Positions 1-11,260 of a DNA stretch of 64,000 nucleotides are shown in pieces. Origin of the DNA: Alnus glutinosa. Taxonomy: Eukaryota > Streptophyta > Magnoliopsida > Fagales > Betulaceae. Where the stretch lies: positions 23,782,149 through 23,846,148 of the forward strand of contig NC_084890.1 in NCBI RefSeq assembly GCF_958979055.1, given 5' to 3'. Below the pieces are notes generated by a model. That model was not told the DNA's origin and did no database searches. It saw only the letters and a list, made by a program, of their open reading frames with translations. A program made the translations under genes and the position numbers. Position 1 is the stretch's first letter. Every line of letters begins with the position of its first letter.

Positions 1-1239
1 TGCTGCTCCGGTGTCTCCTGTGCAAGGATCCTTTTCTGTTCCGACGGAGGAGGTTTTTCAGTCCCCAGGTTCTTTGAAGGGCTCAAACCTTGCAGAGTTT
101 GGCGGGGCTCTTCCCTTGTCGTCGGCTGCTCATCCAGCTACGGCTGGGATGTTAGTGAGTTCGGTTTCTTCCAGTAGCTCGTGTGGTTCAGGGCCTTCCG
201 TCTCTGCTGTTGCTGCTTCTCTATCAGGGGCTACTAAGTTGGGGGTGAAGATTCGTTCTTCCCCCCCCTTGCTGCATATCAAACCTTTTCAGCATTATAT
301 CAGGAGGGCTAGGGAGTTTAGGGTAGGTCATACAGTGAATTGGAATGATGGGTTATTATCGGACTCTCTGGAAGCATCGAAGTTGTCTGCTAGCCTTGTT
401 GTCAATAAGGTGTTGATGGTTGAGCCTCCTGCGATAAAGGTCATAAAGTCTCCAGTGAAGCTGGGCATACTTAGGAAGGGGTTTCTCAACCCTCGCCCGA
501 TTGTTTCTGGCCCTTCCGCTTCGCCTCAGGAGGTCACCGATGTCAGGGTGGTAGGTCCTTCCTCCCCTCCGAGTGGTTGCATCATTTCTTTTTCTGTTGA
601 GGGAAATGGATTCTCCCAATCCAAGAATTGGCCTGTCGGTTTTGATCATAACGGGGAGATTGTAGTTTGGGAGGAGGAAGATGATTTTTGGGATGGATTA
701 CCATTAGATTGGGCGTTGGATGAGGATTTTGCGTTGGCTGAGGACTTTGGGGAGGAGGCTATGGCAATTTGAGATGCCATGGAAGAAGAATTTCAGCAGG
801 AAAAGATGATTGCACGCCAGAAGTCCAAAGGAAAGAGAGAGCTCCTGAATCTGCATAGCTCTATCAATTATGGCGACGATTTTATTCCTATTAGGCATAG
901 GAAAGGCAAGGCCCACGTGAAGTAGGCCTTGGCGGGTTGTGGGTTGTTTTTCCGTTGCTTTCTGGTTTGCTTTGTAGCTCGGCTTCGGTCGGCTTGGGTT
1001 TTGGGGTGTCTATTGTGGTTTTGGTTGGCTTCAATATGCTTGGTCTTTGGGTTTTGTTGTAGTGGGGGGTTTTTTTGGAGCGTTTAGGGTTTTGTGGGTG
1101 TTGTTAGGGTGTTCTGCTGTTTTTGGGCTTATTCTTGGGCTTTGGGTTTGTAAGTGCTCCTTGTATACTGCTTGTGTACTGGGGCGCCTTTCGCTTTTTT
1201 AATAAAATTGCTTACTTATCAAAAAAAAAAAAAAAAAAA
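1..1239 (+). mobile_element. LINE-derived element, 3' part (deletion derivative)
   Basis: The segment is open to the left edge and ends in an 18-base poly-A run after 'aataaaattgcttacttatc'. The last ~60 bases (GGGGCGCCTTTCGC ... TTACTTATC-polyA) match, in reverse complement, the 3' tail of the LINE at 12952-14756, so both belong to one LINE family. Only an ORF1-like stretch is present. No reverse transcriptase lies between it and the tail, so ORF2 appears deleted. The 5' end is outside the window, so element length and target duplication cannot be judged. That it is LINE-derived is seen from the shared tail; that ORF2 was lost by internal deletion is inference. Confidence 0.7.
11..772 (+). 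pseudogene. LINE ORF1 C-terminal fragment
   Basis: The frame is open to the left window edge; the first possible initiator in it is a GTG, so this is not a true start. The protein is Ser/Pro-rich, then acidic near the end (WEEEDDFWDG..., DEDFALAEDFGEE). After the stop at 770-772 the same kind of sequence continues in a neighbouring frame, with a SKGKREL-LNLHSSINYGD segment like the end of plant LINE ORF1 proteins. Plant LINE ORF1 proteins are nucleic-acid-binding proteins that coat the element RNA. No zinc knuckle is visible in this portion. Assignment rests on the shared LINE tail and on my recollection of ORF1 C-termini, so it is moderate. Confidence 0.5.
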
Positions 1240-2454
1240 GATCTGAAAAATGTAATCTTAATTATAAAATAACGCATTTCTAATTTTACTTGAAATTGAG
1301 AGGATTTTATTTTGTCCAACTATTGCTTGCAATCATACCTTTTTAAAATTGTAACGGGAGGAACAAAAAAAAATAATAATCTAATTCATAACGGTTCATA
1401 TTAGGTTGCATCTTTTATACTAGATACATATATAAGCATATAATTTTTCTTTTCAAATAAAATTCCATTTATCGTATTATATAAATTTTGTTCCATACAT
1501 TGTCAAGTATATAATGATATTTTCTGTTTTCATAATTATTTTGTACTATGTTTAAACTCATATTATACTCCCATTTAAGAGGATTTCAAACTTAAAATTA
1601 TTTTTTTATTTATTTATTTTTTACTTTCAAAAACATTTGACGAGAGAGATCATTCCTAAAACAATTGATATGGGTGGGTGGTTACCTCGAAAGAACATGA
1701 TGTGGTGGTTTCTGTTTGGGTGTTGATTTTTTTTAATCAAAATATTATTTTTATTTACTGTGCGAATTACGAAGTTTGACTTTATGAGATAAAATTTGAA
1801 AAAGTTGAATAAAATATAATTTATTTTATTATTCTACATTTTATTCAAACCAAACATACCTATTATTTCAATATTGTTGGCGTCCCATTTGCTAAATTGC
1901 CACAGTAGGCATGTCTAAATACTCCAAAACAATTTTTGAAATGGTTAGCCACTCTCAAAATAATCGATTGAATAGTCTACTCAGTTCCAAAATAATTAAG
2001 AGTGACGAAGAACACTTCAAGCCTATTTGAAGTGGTCGACCACGACTTCAATTCAAATGATAGGCCGCTTTAGAATGGTCTCACTATCCTCAAACAATTC
2101 TTGAGGTGACCAGCCACCCAAAACAATAGTCAATGAGGTGGCTAATCACTCATTTCTTCTCATTTGTTAATATATATATATTTTTTTAAAAAAAAAAAAA
2201 TTGAATGACATGGCATTTATCGTAACCATTGGTTACAAATGAAGGGTTGAGAAGGGGTGGTCCATGTATAGGCATTCCCAATGAGGCATGAGAAGGGGTC
2301 AAAGGGCATCTTTTAATCCACCCAATCCGCAATCATAGGCTAGGCTGTCTCATCTTATGTATGTGTATGTTAGTTGAGTTTAACTAATTGAAAAGCTTCC
2401 TCGAATCTTGGTCTTCGTGGAAGCTTGTGCAGGAGTGACCCTCAAGATCTCGCC

Positions 2455-2455
<1 letters not shown>
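1240..2455. other. AT-rich intergenic DNA, no gene seen
   Basis: No coding frame of note. The stretch has several A/T runs. Between about 1885 and 2310 there are repeated GGTGG/CCACC words that suggest an old non-autonomous transposon, but I could not define terminal repeats. Confidence 0.5.

Positions 2456-2512
<57 letters not shown>
2456..2512. repeat. (CT)n microsatellite
   Basis: An almost pure CT run of about 55 bases, followed by a short pyrimidine-rich stretch up to the Copia insertion point at 2539. Such CT tracts are common in plant 5' leaders. The sequence that resumes after the Copia element (7467 on) leads into the RhoGDI gene, so this tract probably belonged to that gene's leader or core promoter. 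Confidence 0.9.
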
Positions 2513-2515
<3 letters not shown>

Positions 2516-2538
2516 TTTTGTTGTTTTCTTCTGAGAGA

Positions 2539-2754
2539 TGTCAACAATTAGGGGATAAATTTTCTTCGTATCATATTTTTTCATTGAATCAATACAATTA
2601 AATAGAATTACATTCATCCTATGTTTGGTCTATACACACATTATGCCTAATATCAAGCTGTAATCGGTGCACGCTCATCTCCTTCCATACTAGTAGATTT
2701 CCCCCCCTTGAATATTTACTTTCTATCTTTGCTTATTTACAGCTCACGCCAACA
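2539..2754 (-). repeat. 3' LTR of Copia element (left copy)
   Basis: 216 bp. In element orientation it starts TGTTGGCGTGAGC and ends in ...TTGTTGACA. It differs from the right copy at only a few positions (for example TCAACAAT versus TAAACAAT at the outer end). Confidence 0.93.
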
Positions 2755-2761
2755 CTCCCCC

Positions 2762-5700
2762 TCAAGTTGATGCATATAGATATCTCATGCACAACTTGTC
2801 AAATGAGTTGTAAAACTCTTTACTTGATACCGCCTTAGTGAGTATATCTGCTAGTTGGTTTTCAGACTTCACAAATGGGAAATGGATTATTTTATCTTCC
2901 AAATTTTCCTTGATGAAGTGTCGATCCACTTCCACATGCTTTGTACGGTCATGTTGGACTGGGTCGTGAGATATTGCTATGGCAGATTTATTGTCGCAGA
3001 AGAGCTCCATTTCTAAAGTAGGAGGAAATCCAAGTTCAGTAAGAAGTCTCTTGATCCACAGTAGTTCACACAGTCCCTTCGCCATTCCACGAAATTCAGC
3101 TTCAGCACTGGAAAGTGCTACTACTTTTTGTTTCTTGCTTCTCCAAGTGACTAGGTTTCCACCTACAAACATAAAATAACCTGAGGTAGATTTTCTGTCT
3201 GAAATACATCCAGCCCAATCTGCATCTGTATAGCCATTAATTTCTAAATGACTATTCTTTGAGAACATTAGTCCCTTTTCAGGTGATGCCTTCAAATATC
3301 TTAGTATCCGGATTACAGCATCCATGTGATCTTCACTAGGATTATGTATAAATTGATTGACTACGCTCACGGCATAAGCAATGTCTGGACGAGTATGTGA
3401 GAGATATATTAGTTTCCTAACTAACCTTTGGTATCTTCCTTTGTCTGTTGGAGCTTGATCCGGGTATTCTCCAAGTCTGTGATTTTGAACAATTGGAGTA
3501 TCTGTTGGCTTGCACTCTAGCATCCCTACCTCAGTTAATACATCCAGTACATATTTCCTTTGGGAAAGGAATATTCCTTCCCTAGACCGAGCAACTTCAA
3601 TTCCCAGAAAATACTTGAGTCCTCCCAAATTCTTCATTTCAAAATCGGTGGCCAGTTCTTCCTGTAGTCTCGATATCTCTTCCTCATCGTCACCTGTAAT
3701 AATCATGTCATCCACATAGACTATTAACACAGTCAGCTTCTTTCCATTATGCTTTATGAACAGTGTATGATCTGAGTTGCTTTACTTGAACCCATATTTT
3801 CGCATTGCCGTGCTGAATCGCCCAAACCACGTTCGTGGTGATTGTTTTAGACCATATAGGGCCCGTTGTAGTTTGCACACAACTTTGACATCCCTGGATG
3901 TCGTGTATCCCGGGGGAAGGTCCATGTAAACTTCCTCTTCAAGTTCGCCATGTAAGAAGGCATTTTTTACATCAAATTGATGTAGTGGCGAATCAAGGTT
4001 AGCTGCAAGAGATAACAAAATTCTTACAGTGCTGAGTTTTGCTACTGGTGAGAAAGCCTCCTGATAGTTGACCCCATATGTTTGTGTATAGCCTTTTGCC
4101 ACCAATCTTGCTTTGTATCTCTCTACTGACCCATCTGCCTTGTATTTGATGGAGAATACCCATTTGCATCCTACTGCTTTCTTCCCTTCAGGTAGTGGAA
4201 CTAGGGTCCATGTGTCATTCTTTAGCAATGCCTCCATTTCTTCCTTGATTGCCTGTGTCCACTTTGGATCAGACAGGGCTTCCTGAATTCCAGCTGGGAC
4301 TTGAATTGAGGAAACTTTGTGCACAAATCCTCTGAGGGGTTCAGATAATTTTTTGGTTGACATATAGTTGGCAATTGGATACCTTGATCTTCGCTCTTCA
4401 TCATCAGGGGAGTATCTTTTCGGTGGCTTGCCACGGTTTGTCCTGAAAGGTAGTACATATCCAGCAGAGGAATTCAAGTTACTGTTATCTAAATGTGTGT
4501 CAAGTGTGCTTACCTCAGGAATATTCTCAGGAGAAGAGCTTGTGGATATTGGGGAGGGGCTCACAGTGTCATGTTCTGATTGTAACTGGTTCTACCTGTA
4601 CACCTGGCCTTGAGTGTGGTTCTTCTTCTTCGCCATGTGGTTTTTCACTTGTCACTGTATTACTGTTTGGCCAGTTAAAGTGCACCCAATTCTGTTCTTC
4701 ATCATGTGTCTCCCCTTGAAGGGCAGGATTGGGGCCGGAGAAGAAAGGTTCAGATTCCAAGAAGGTGACATCCATTGTCACATAGAGACGACTGGTAGAG
4801 GGATCATAGCACCGGTAACCTTTCTGATGTGTGGCGTAGCCCAAGAAGAGACACCGTAGAGCACAAGGGTCCAGTTTAGTTTGTTGGTTCTTGTGGAGGT
4901 GTACATAAGCCACACACCCAAATACTCAAGGAGCGAGCATGGGGGTAGTGGGTAGGGAGACATGGGACGCCAGGACCTGGAGTGGGGTCTGAAATTGCAG
5001 GACTTTGGAGGGAAGTCTGTTAAGTAGGTGAACAGCGGTGGATACCGCATCGGACCAATATCGAGTTGGCACGTGACTTCCATGGAGTAGAGCTCGGGCA
5101 GTTTCATGAATATGGCGGTTCTTCGGCTCAGCTACACCATTTTGCTGTGGTGTCTGAGGACACGACGTCTCATGAATAAGTCCATAGTGGTCAAAATAAG
5201 CGCGAAAACGCTGCTTAACAAATTCGCCGCCGTTGTCGGAGCGAATAACTCGGAGTTTGGCAGAGAATTGAGTTTGGATCATTGCATGGAATGATTGAAA
5301 AATTGAGAACACCTCATCTTTATTTTTCATCAAGTAAAGCCATGTCATGCGGGTACAATCATCAACAAAGAGAATGAACCAACAAATTCCCGAGACAATA
5401 GAAACCTGGGAAGGACCCCATACATCAGAGTGAAGAAGTGTAAACGGGACAGTGCTTTTATTCAAACTTGGCAAATAAGACGTACGATGACTTTTGGCTA
5501 TAATGCAGGTAGATCATTTTAATTCAGATACCACTACATTATTAAAAAGTTCAGGAAATACATGTTTTAGATAGCCAAAATTTGGATGCCCCAGTTGTTG
5601 ATGCCATAACCGGATTTGCTGTTCCCGTCCATCACTGCGGACGTGACAAACATGACCCGTGCTGATGTCATCCACATAATAGAGGCCCCCCCTTTTAGTA

Positions 5701-7197
5701 CCACTCCCAATTATCTCCTTGGTGAGAATATCCTGAAGAAGACAAAAATGAGAGTAAATTAGGACCACACAATTTAGTTCTTCAGTGACTTGGCCAATAG
5801 ACAGTAACTTATGTGAGAGTGATGGAATAAGTAATGTATGAGATAGTTGGAGAGACGGGGACAAGGACATGGTGCCAGCCTTTGTAACTGGGGAGACCAC
5901 CCCATTAGCATTTTCAACACAAGTGCGTCGCGGGGTAGATCTCGTAATAAAATCTGTTGCATCAAAGGTCATATGATCGGTGGCTGCTAAGTCAAGAAGC
6001 CAAGCATTGTGGTTACCATCACTAGAAGAGGTGGCAAAACCCGAGCCAATTTTACCTATATCTGAGACTGGGTCCGCATCCAGGGGCTTAACTTGAGGAA
6101 CTAGAGATAGATGAGGCTCAGCTGACATGATAGCCACAGTGCCGGTATTTGTTTTAGCACCCCCAGAATTCTTTTTTTTTTCTTTGCCTGCAAATCATAC
6201 CACCAGTCAGGATACCCATTTTTTTTAAAACAAGTAGCAATAGTGTGGTTCGGCTTTCCACAGTGGGAGCATTTAGCCCCATCAGGGGCATTTTCAGAAT
6301 TGCGTGACCTAGAGGTCACGATAGATTTGCTCGAGTTTGGGCTGGAAGCCGCACCAGTACCGGAACCCACACAGTGGGTAGGCTGCAATCGCAGCCCTTG
6401 GTGGCCAGAACCGCGCCAGAGGCGGTGTGGGGTTCGTCGGCGCTCATGATAGCTTGCCGGAGAGCCTCCCAACGGACCAGGGCATAGGCTTGCTCGATGG
6501 AGGGGAAGGGTTGCATCTGGAGCACATCACTCCGGATGTGGTCAAGCCGATCGTCGATCCCGTTGAGGAAGGTGTAGACCCGGTCCTCCTGGAGCAGGGA
6601 GTTGTGATGGTGGATGTCGGCAGGGCACTCCATCGGATTCAGCCGCCGGAAGTCAATCTCGCGCCAGAGACCTTGCAGATCAGTGTAGAACTTCTCAAGG
6701 GAGCCGTTGGCTTGTTTCAGGCGAGCAACACGTCGTCGGAGTTCGTAGACCTGAGAGGTATCACTTCCATCAAAAAAGGTTTTAGCAATAGCATCCCAAA
6801 CTGCTTTAGCAGTGGGAATTCAGATGAAATTTCCGATGAGTGTCGGGTCCATAGAGTTGATCAACCATCCTTTGATGATGGCGTTATCGGTTCGCCATTT
6901 TCGAAAGGATGGGTCTGTCGTCGGCGGTGGCGGATAGTCACCGTTGATAAATCCCAGTTTGTCTTTGCCGAAGATATACATCTCGACAACTTAGGACCAA
7001 AGGCCGTAGTTGGAATTGTCCAACTTGATACCAATCGGGGCCGTAGCACTTTCGGTGGAATAGGTTGGGGTCTGAACTTTAGATAGGGCTTCTGTCATTT
7101 GGTTGGTGAGATTGGTTAGAATGGAGGTTGTTGGTGGTGGGTTATCACTGGAACCGGTGACAGTGTCGGTCATGGCTGAATGAACAAGATTAGGCAA
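2762..7197 (-). pseudogene. Copia gag-pol polyprotein, disrupted
   Basis: Order on the minus strand: gag start (7197-6861), CCHC knuckle CSHCGKPNHTIATC (around 6260), protease with D-L-A-A-T in place of the usual D-S-G-A-T (around 6000), GAG-preintegrase LWHQQLGHPN, integrase core (HSDVWG, RSDNGGEF, E in the QNGVAE region; 5474-4926), reverse transcriptase (KARLVAKGYTQ ... YVDDMIITGDD; 4560-3650), RNase H (DADWAGC, SSAEAE; to 2762). Breaks: stops TAA at 3782-3784, TGA at 4926-4928 and TGA at 5511-5513, each lying in an otherwise continuing frame; frameshifts near 4570, in the T-rich run near 6175 and near 6470. The protease active-site change alone would inactivate it. Confidence 0.92.
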
Positions 7198-7238
7198 GGA
7201 CGGCTAGGGTTTTTTCAGGAGCAGGGATCGGACTCCTT

Positions 7239-7250
7239 GCTCTGATACGA
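7239..7250 (-). other. Primer-binding site (initiator tRNA-Met type)
   Basis: The minus strand reads TCGTATCAGAGC immediately inside the 5' LTR. The family consensus is TGGTATCAGAGC, so 11 of 12 bases agree. Confidence 0.85.
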
Positions 7251-7466
7251 TGTAAACAATTAGGGGATAAATTTTCTTTGTATCATATTTTTTCATTGAA
7301 TCAATACAATTAAATAGAATTACATTCATCCTATTTTTGGTCTATACACACATTATGCCTAATATCAAGCTGTAATCGGTGCACGCTCATCTCCTTCCAT
7401 ACTAGTAGATTTTCCCCCCTTGAATATTTACTTTCCATCTTTGCTTATTTACAGCCCACGCCAACA
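7251..7466 (-). repeat. 5' LTR of Copia element (right copy)
   Basis: 216 bp, same length as the left copy. It sits directly upstream of the RhoGDI leader, but its transcription would run leftward, away from that gene. Confidence 0.93.
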
Positions 7467-7664
7467 AGAGATTCTTCCCAGTGGGATTTTGGCTTCTCTT
7501 TGAGTTCTGTAGCTTTGTAAGCATTTTTGTTTTGTTTTTTTACGTCCCTTTTATATTTGGTGAGTTCCATTCTCTGTGCCATTTGGTTCATTTCGTCTCT
7601 GTTAATGGGCTGTTGATGTCTTTGGCCGTCGGAGTGGTCTCAAGTTCCAAAAGCATGGGTTACG

Positions 7665-8812
7665 ATGAAAAAACCAACTAGGGCGACGAACACAGTGAAA
7701 CTTCAAAAACATAGACAACGGAAAAAACGGATACAGATGAAGAAAATGCCGGTGCCGGTACGGCGAATGAGTGAGAGTTCTATCTATGCAACTGAGGAGG
7801 ATGAAGATGATGCAGGAAGGAAGATAGAGTTGGGTCCTCAGTACACACTGAAGGAACAATTTGAGAAGGATAACGTTTGTTTCTGCATGTGTTTGTTTTT
7901 GTCATTAATTAAATAATCAAATACTCTATTTTTTGGGCCTTTCGATTATGATAATTGTTTTTGTAATCTTTGTCGCTTCATGGATATATATGAGGATGTA
8001 GGATGATGAGAGCTTGAGGAGATGGAAGGAACAGCTTCTTGGGAGTGTAGACTTCAATTCTGTTGGAGGTAACATTTTACTTTTTCCTAATTGTTTATCT
8101 TTAAACTTTGTTTGGTTGCTGAGAAAAATGGGGGCGGGGTGGGGATTCAAATTTGGAATCTTTCCAAATTTTCTCTGTTCTTCTTAGAATCAGAAGTTAT
8201 AACAACTTACTCCTACGCTCTATAAGGTAGCAAAGATCATCCCAAAGAAGCGTGGAAAATAATATAAGATTCGTTTATTTTTCCAATAGTAATTGGATGC
8301 ACATAAAATTAAGAAGAGGTACCGACTTTGAAAGCGATTACTGGTTTATGAATAATGAGTAGACTCTTATAAGACTATGATACAACTGGAATGATGTGGT
8401 GGTGAAAATCAGTTTTTGGATCAACACGGACTAGTAAAAATGAAAAATCAATTTCTGATTTTAAATTCTACGTCATCCTGATTGAATGACAGTTATTAGC
8501 AGTCTACTAAGTAGTATTTCTCTTAATTTATTTGTGTTTCTGAAATTTTTTTTTTTTTTTTTTCCCCCTATTTTTTCTCTGTGTCTAATGTAGAAACTCT
8601 AGAGCCAGAAGTTAAGATCCTGAGCCTCGCCATTAAGTCCCCTGGAAGAGGTGATATCTTTCTTCCCATTCCCCAGAATGGTAACCCAAAGGGCTTGTGG
8701 TTTACTCTGAAAGAAGGAAGCCGTTACAGCCTGAAGTTCACTTTTCAGGTCAGCAATAACATTGTTTCAGGTTTCAAATACACCAACACTGTGTGGAAAA
8801 CTGGTATAAAGG

Positions 8813-8866
<54 letters not shown>

Positions 8867-9795
8867 CTTGTCTCATGCACACAAACTCATGGAGTTCTAA
8901 AGAATCAGGACATATAACCCTTGGAATCAATTTTTTTGTCTTGTGAATCCTTGTACCAGTGGACAGCGCAAAAGAGATGCTTGGAACCTTCAGTCCTCAG
9001 GCAGAGCCTTACACACATGAGATGCCTGAAGAGACTACACCATCTGGCATATTTGGCAGAGGATCCTACTCAGCTAGAAGTAAGGTTGGTTCAACCAATG
9101 TTCTATTCTATGTTGCCTTAGCTTTTGGTTTACCTTAATTATTCCAAATAATTTGCTTGAAATTCTGTATCATGAGACAACGACATAAAACTTTAGGCCA
9201 TGTTTGTTTATATTTTTGTTTTATGTTCTCAAGACAAATAAATTAACAAAAATCTCAAAATACAAAACATTTCTCAAAACATAAAAACAGTTTTCACGTT
9301 TATCATATCAACACACTTTTTCACCCAAATCATAAATCACACCCAAAACATTAACAAACATAGATCCATTTGTTTACACCAACTGGTGCATGGGAAAAGA
9401 ATGAAAGCTTTGCTTGCATTTTCCTGGTTTGATTATCAAACTATATCCTTTGCCTGTCATTATTAGTTTTGTTACTTGTTTAAGAATACCAAGCTAGGCT
9501 AAGTTAATGGCTGTCTTATATGCTTACATTAATTTGCGCCTGGAAAGATCCATTCAATTTGTTATCAGACCCATGTTGCAGCATCAATCATACATGTGAA
9601 ATTCAAAATTGCGAGCCACTCAATAGTTAGAAATTTAACGTTATGATGATAAAGACTCTCAGTTTGGACTTGACTTATTGATCTCCTTCATACTCCTTTC
9701 TTTTTCTCTGTTTTCAGTTTGTTGATGACGAAAACAAGTGCTACTTGGAGATCAATTACACATTTGATATCCGTAAGGATTGGCAGTCGGCTTAG
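7665..9795 (+). CDS. Rho GDP-dissociation inhibitor (RhoGDI), altered N-terminus
   Basis: RhoGDI proteins extract prenylated Rho/ROP GTPases from membranes and hold them GDP-bound in the cytosol. Exons by GT-AG rule and frame: 7665-7874, 8002-8068, 8594-8812, 8960-9084, 9718-9795; together 232 residues, close to the usual ~240. The immunoglobulin-like core is complete: ELGPQYTLKEQ, RRWKEQLLG, PKGLWFTLKEGSRY, NNIVSGFKYTNTVWKTG, MLGTFSPQ, RGSYSAR, CYLEINYTFDIR. Exon 1 is odd. The ancestral start at 7616 (MSLAVGVV...MGYDEKTN) meets TAG at 7679 and again at 7712, and the conserved frame resumes only after a shift near 7765. The open start at 7665 gives a basic instead of acidic N-terminus; ATG 7767 (MSESSIYATEEDEDD) is an alternative. 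A Copia element lies in the leader. It may be active or a young pseudogene. Confidence 0.85.
9193..9364. mobile_element. Putative MITE in RhoGDI intron 4
   Basis: About 170 bp, beginning GGCCATGTTTGTTTAT and ending ATTAACAAACATAGATC. The ends form an imperfect inverted repeat of about 14-16 bases. No clear target duplication. Internal sequence is A-rich and non-coding. Confidence 0.45.
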
Positions 9796-10024
9796 ACTGG
9801 GAAGTCTCCCTTCGGTGTTACTGTTTTTGTCACCTGTTAATTGTTTTCTAAGCAGAAATCTGCTTCAGTGTTGACATGTCTCATTTCCAGTATCGTATTT
9901 ATTTTCAATCCTGTCTGAGATCAGCACCTAAACAATGAAGAGAGTATTTTTGTGGGAAAAAAAATGGAAAAGAAAATTATATTCATTTAGTAGGTACTTG
10001 TTAATAAAGTTGAGCTTTTGAGAG

Positions 10025-10062
<38 letters not shown>

Positions 10063-11260
10063 GTTGTGAATTTCAGCATATCCATGTAATTGAGGAGTCG
10101 TTAATTTCTGTTATGTTAAGCTTTATATCTGTACTTTGAGCTTGTTAACCATTCCTGTAGAAAAGGGCTTGTTTCATAGTTGTCTTTGTTCTTTATTCAC
10201 GATATGAACTCCAACTGCTAAAGCTCGCCAAAGCATGTTACTTTTACTTTCTTCTATGTTCTGTTCTTTGCATGCTTCTTTCTCTCTTTTTTCTTCCTTT
10301 TTTCCTTCTTCAGTATCTCACATTCAACATTCATTTAAAAATAGATGTGTGCGACTTTGTTTTCTTGGGAGGATAATCGTTTTTAAGTCTTGTGCGGATC
10401 TGAGGTGTTAAACTAGCCAAACTTTTAGCTCGAAGAAGACAATAACAAATGACAAAACAGGCACTAATGTAATGGAAAAGAGTGTTTTATGGTACGAAAG
10501 AGCACTGGCTAGACATACTTTTTGGGTGCAGAAGTCATTGTTAATGAGCATAATAGAGGCACAAACAGCAGTTAATTATATATAATGGAAAGAGTAATTA
10601 TTTTAGAAATGCTTTAAGAGTGTCGTGATTTGTGAGGGCTACTATAATTTTTATTAAAAGTTTTTTACAAAGTAACGTAACAATGGATATGATACTCATC
10701 ACATCGGTCACTAAAACGTGGATCGTCACATAATAGTCTGGCGTTTATCATATTTACAACCTGATGTACTAGTTCACATGGTACTAACTGCATTAGCCAC
10801 TAAAATGTAAACTACCACGTGACAATCGTTTATGAAATAGAATGACATAGAGTGTCGCGTGAGTTTATAAGAGATTGTAGTAAAGATTATTGTACCCCAA
10901 ACATTTTCTATACTATTCCGTCTCTTTTGTTATTGTAAAAATTCTTTTTCTTGGAAATCAGAAAATAAGAAAGACTTTCATATTTTTTTAAAACTTCCTA
11001 AAACATTTACATACTGATCTTTTCAAATGAGTTGTGGGTAGATAATGCATAAAAACCAATCAAAATTTATATATAATTAGAATATTGAAAAGTATCATGT
11101 TATTGAACTAGTCATTTTCATAGGCATGTGTCGAACTTATTACCACGTTCAATGTGAGGGTGTTGAATGTCCTCCACCATCCAACCAATAGGGTAGAGAA
11201 CGCCACTCTGCTCAACTCAAGCTCCGCATATTAACTTTATACAGATTGGTCTTGTCGAGT
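9796..11260. other. RhoGDI 3' region and intergenic DNA
   Basis: The first few hundred bases after the RhoGDI stop are the likely 3' untranslated region. A (CT)n run lies at about 10029-10060. The rest is AT-rich with no recognisable gene or element ends. Confidence 0.6.
10029..10060. repeat. (CT)n microsatellite
   Basis: A pure CT run of about 32 bases downstream of the RhoGDI stop codon. Confidence 0.9.

Larger units (their letters stand above)
2539..7466 (-). mobile_element. Copia LTR retrotransposon, complete but decayed
   Basis: The 4928-bp element reads on the minus strand. Both LTRs are 216 bp (2539-2754 and 7251-7466) and have TG...CA ends. It is flanked by a perfect 5-bp duplication AGAGA (2534-2538 and 7467-7471). 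Next to the right LTR, in minus orientation, is TATCAGAGC (7239-7247), the usual initiator-tRNA-Met primer site. Next to the left LTR is a purine tract (ACTTGAGGGGGAG). Domain order is gag, protease, integrase, reverse transcriptase, RNase H, as in Copia. It is not autonomous because the polyprotein is broken (see its own entry). The LTRs are near-identical by eye, so the insertion is not very old. Confidence 0.95.
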
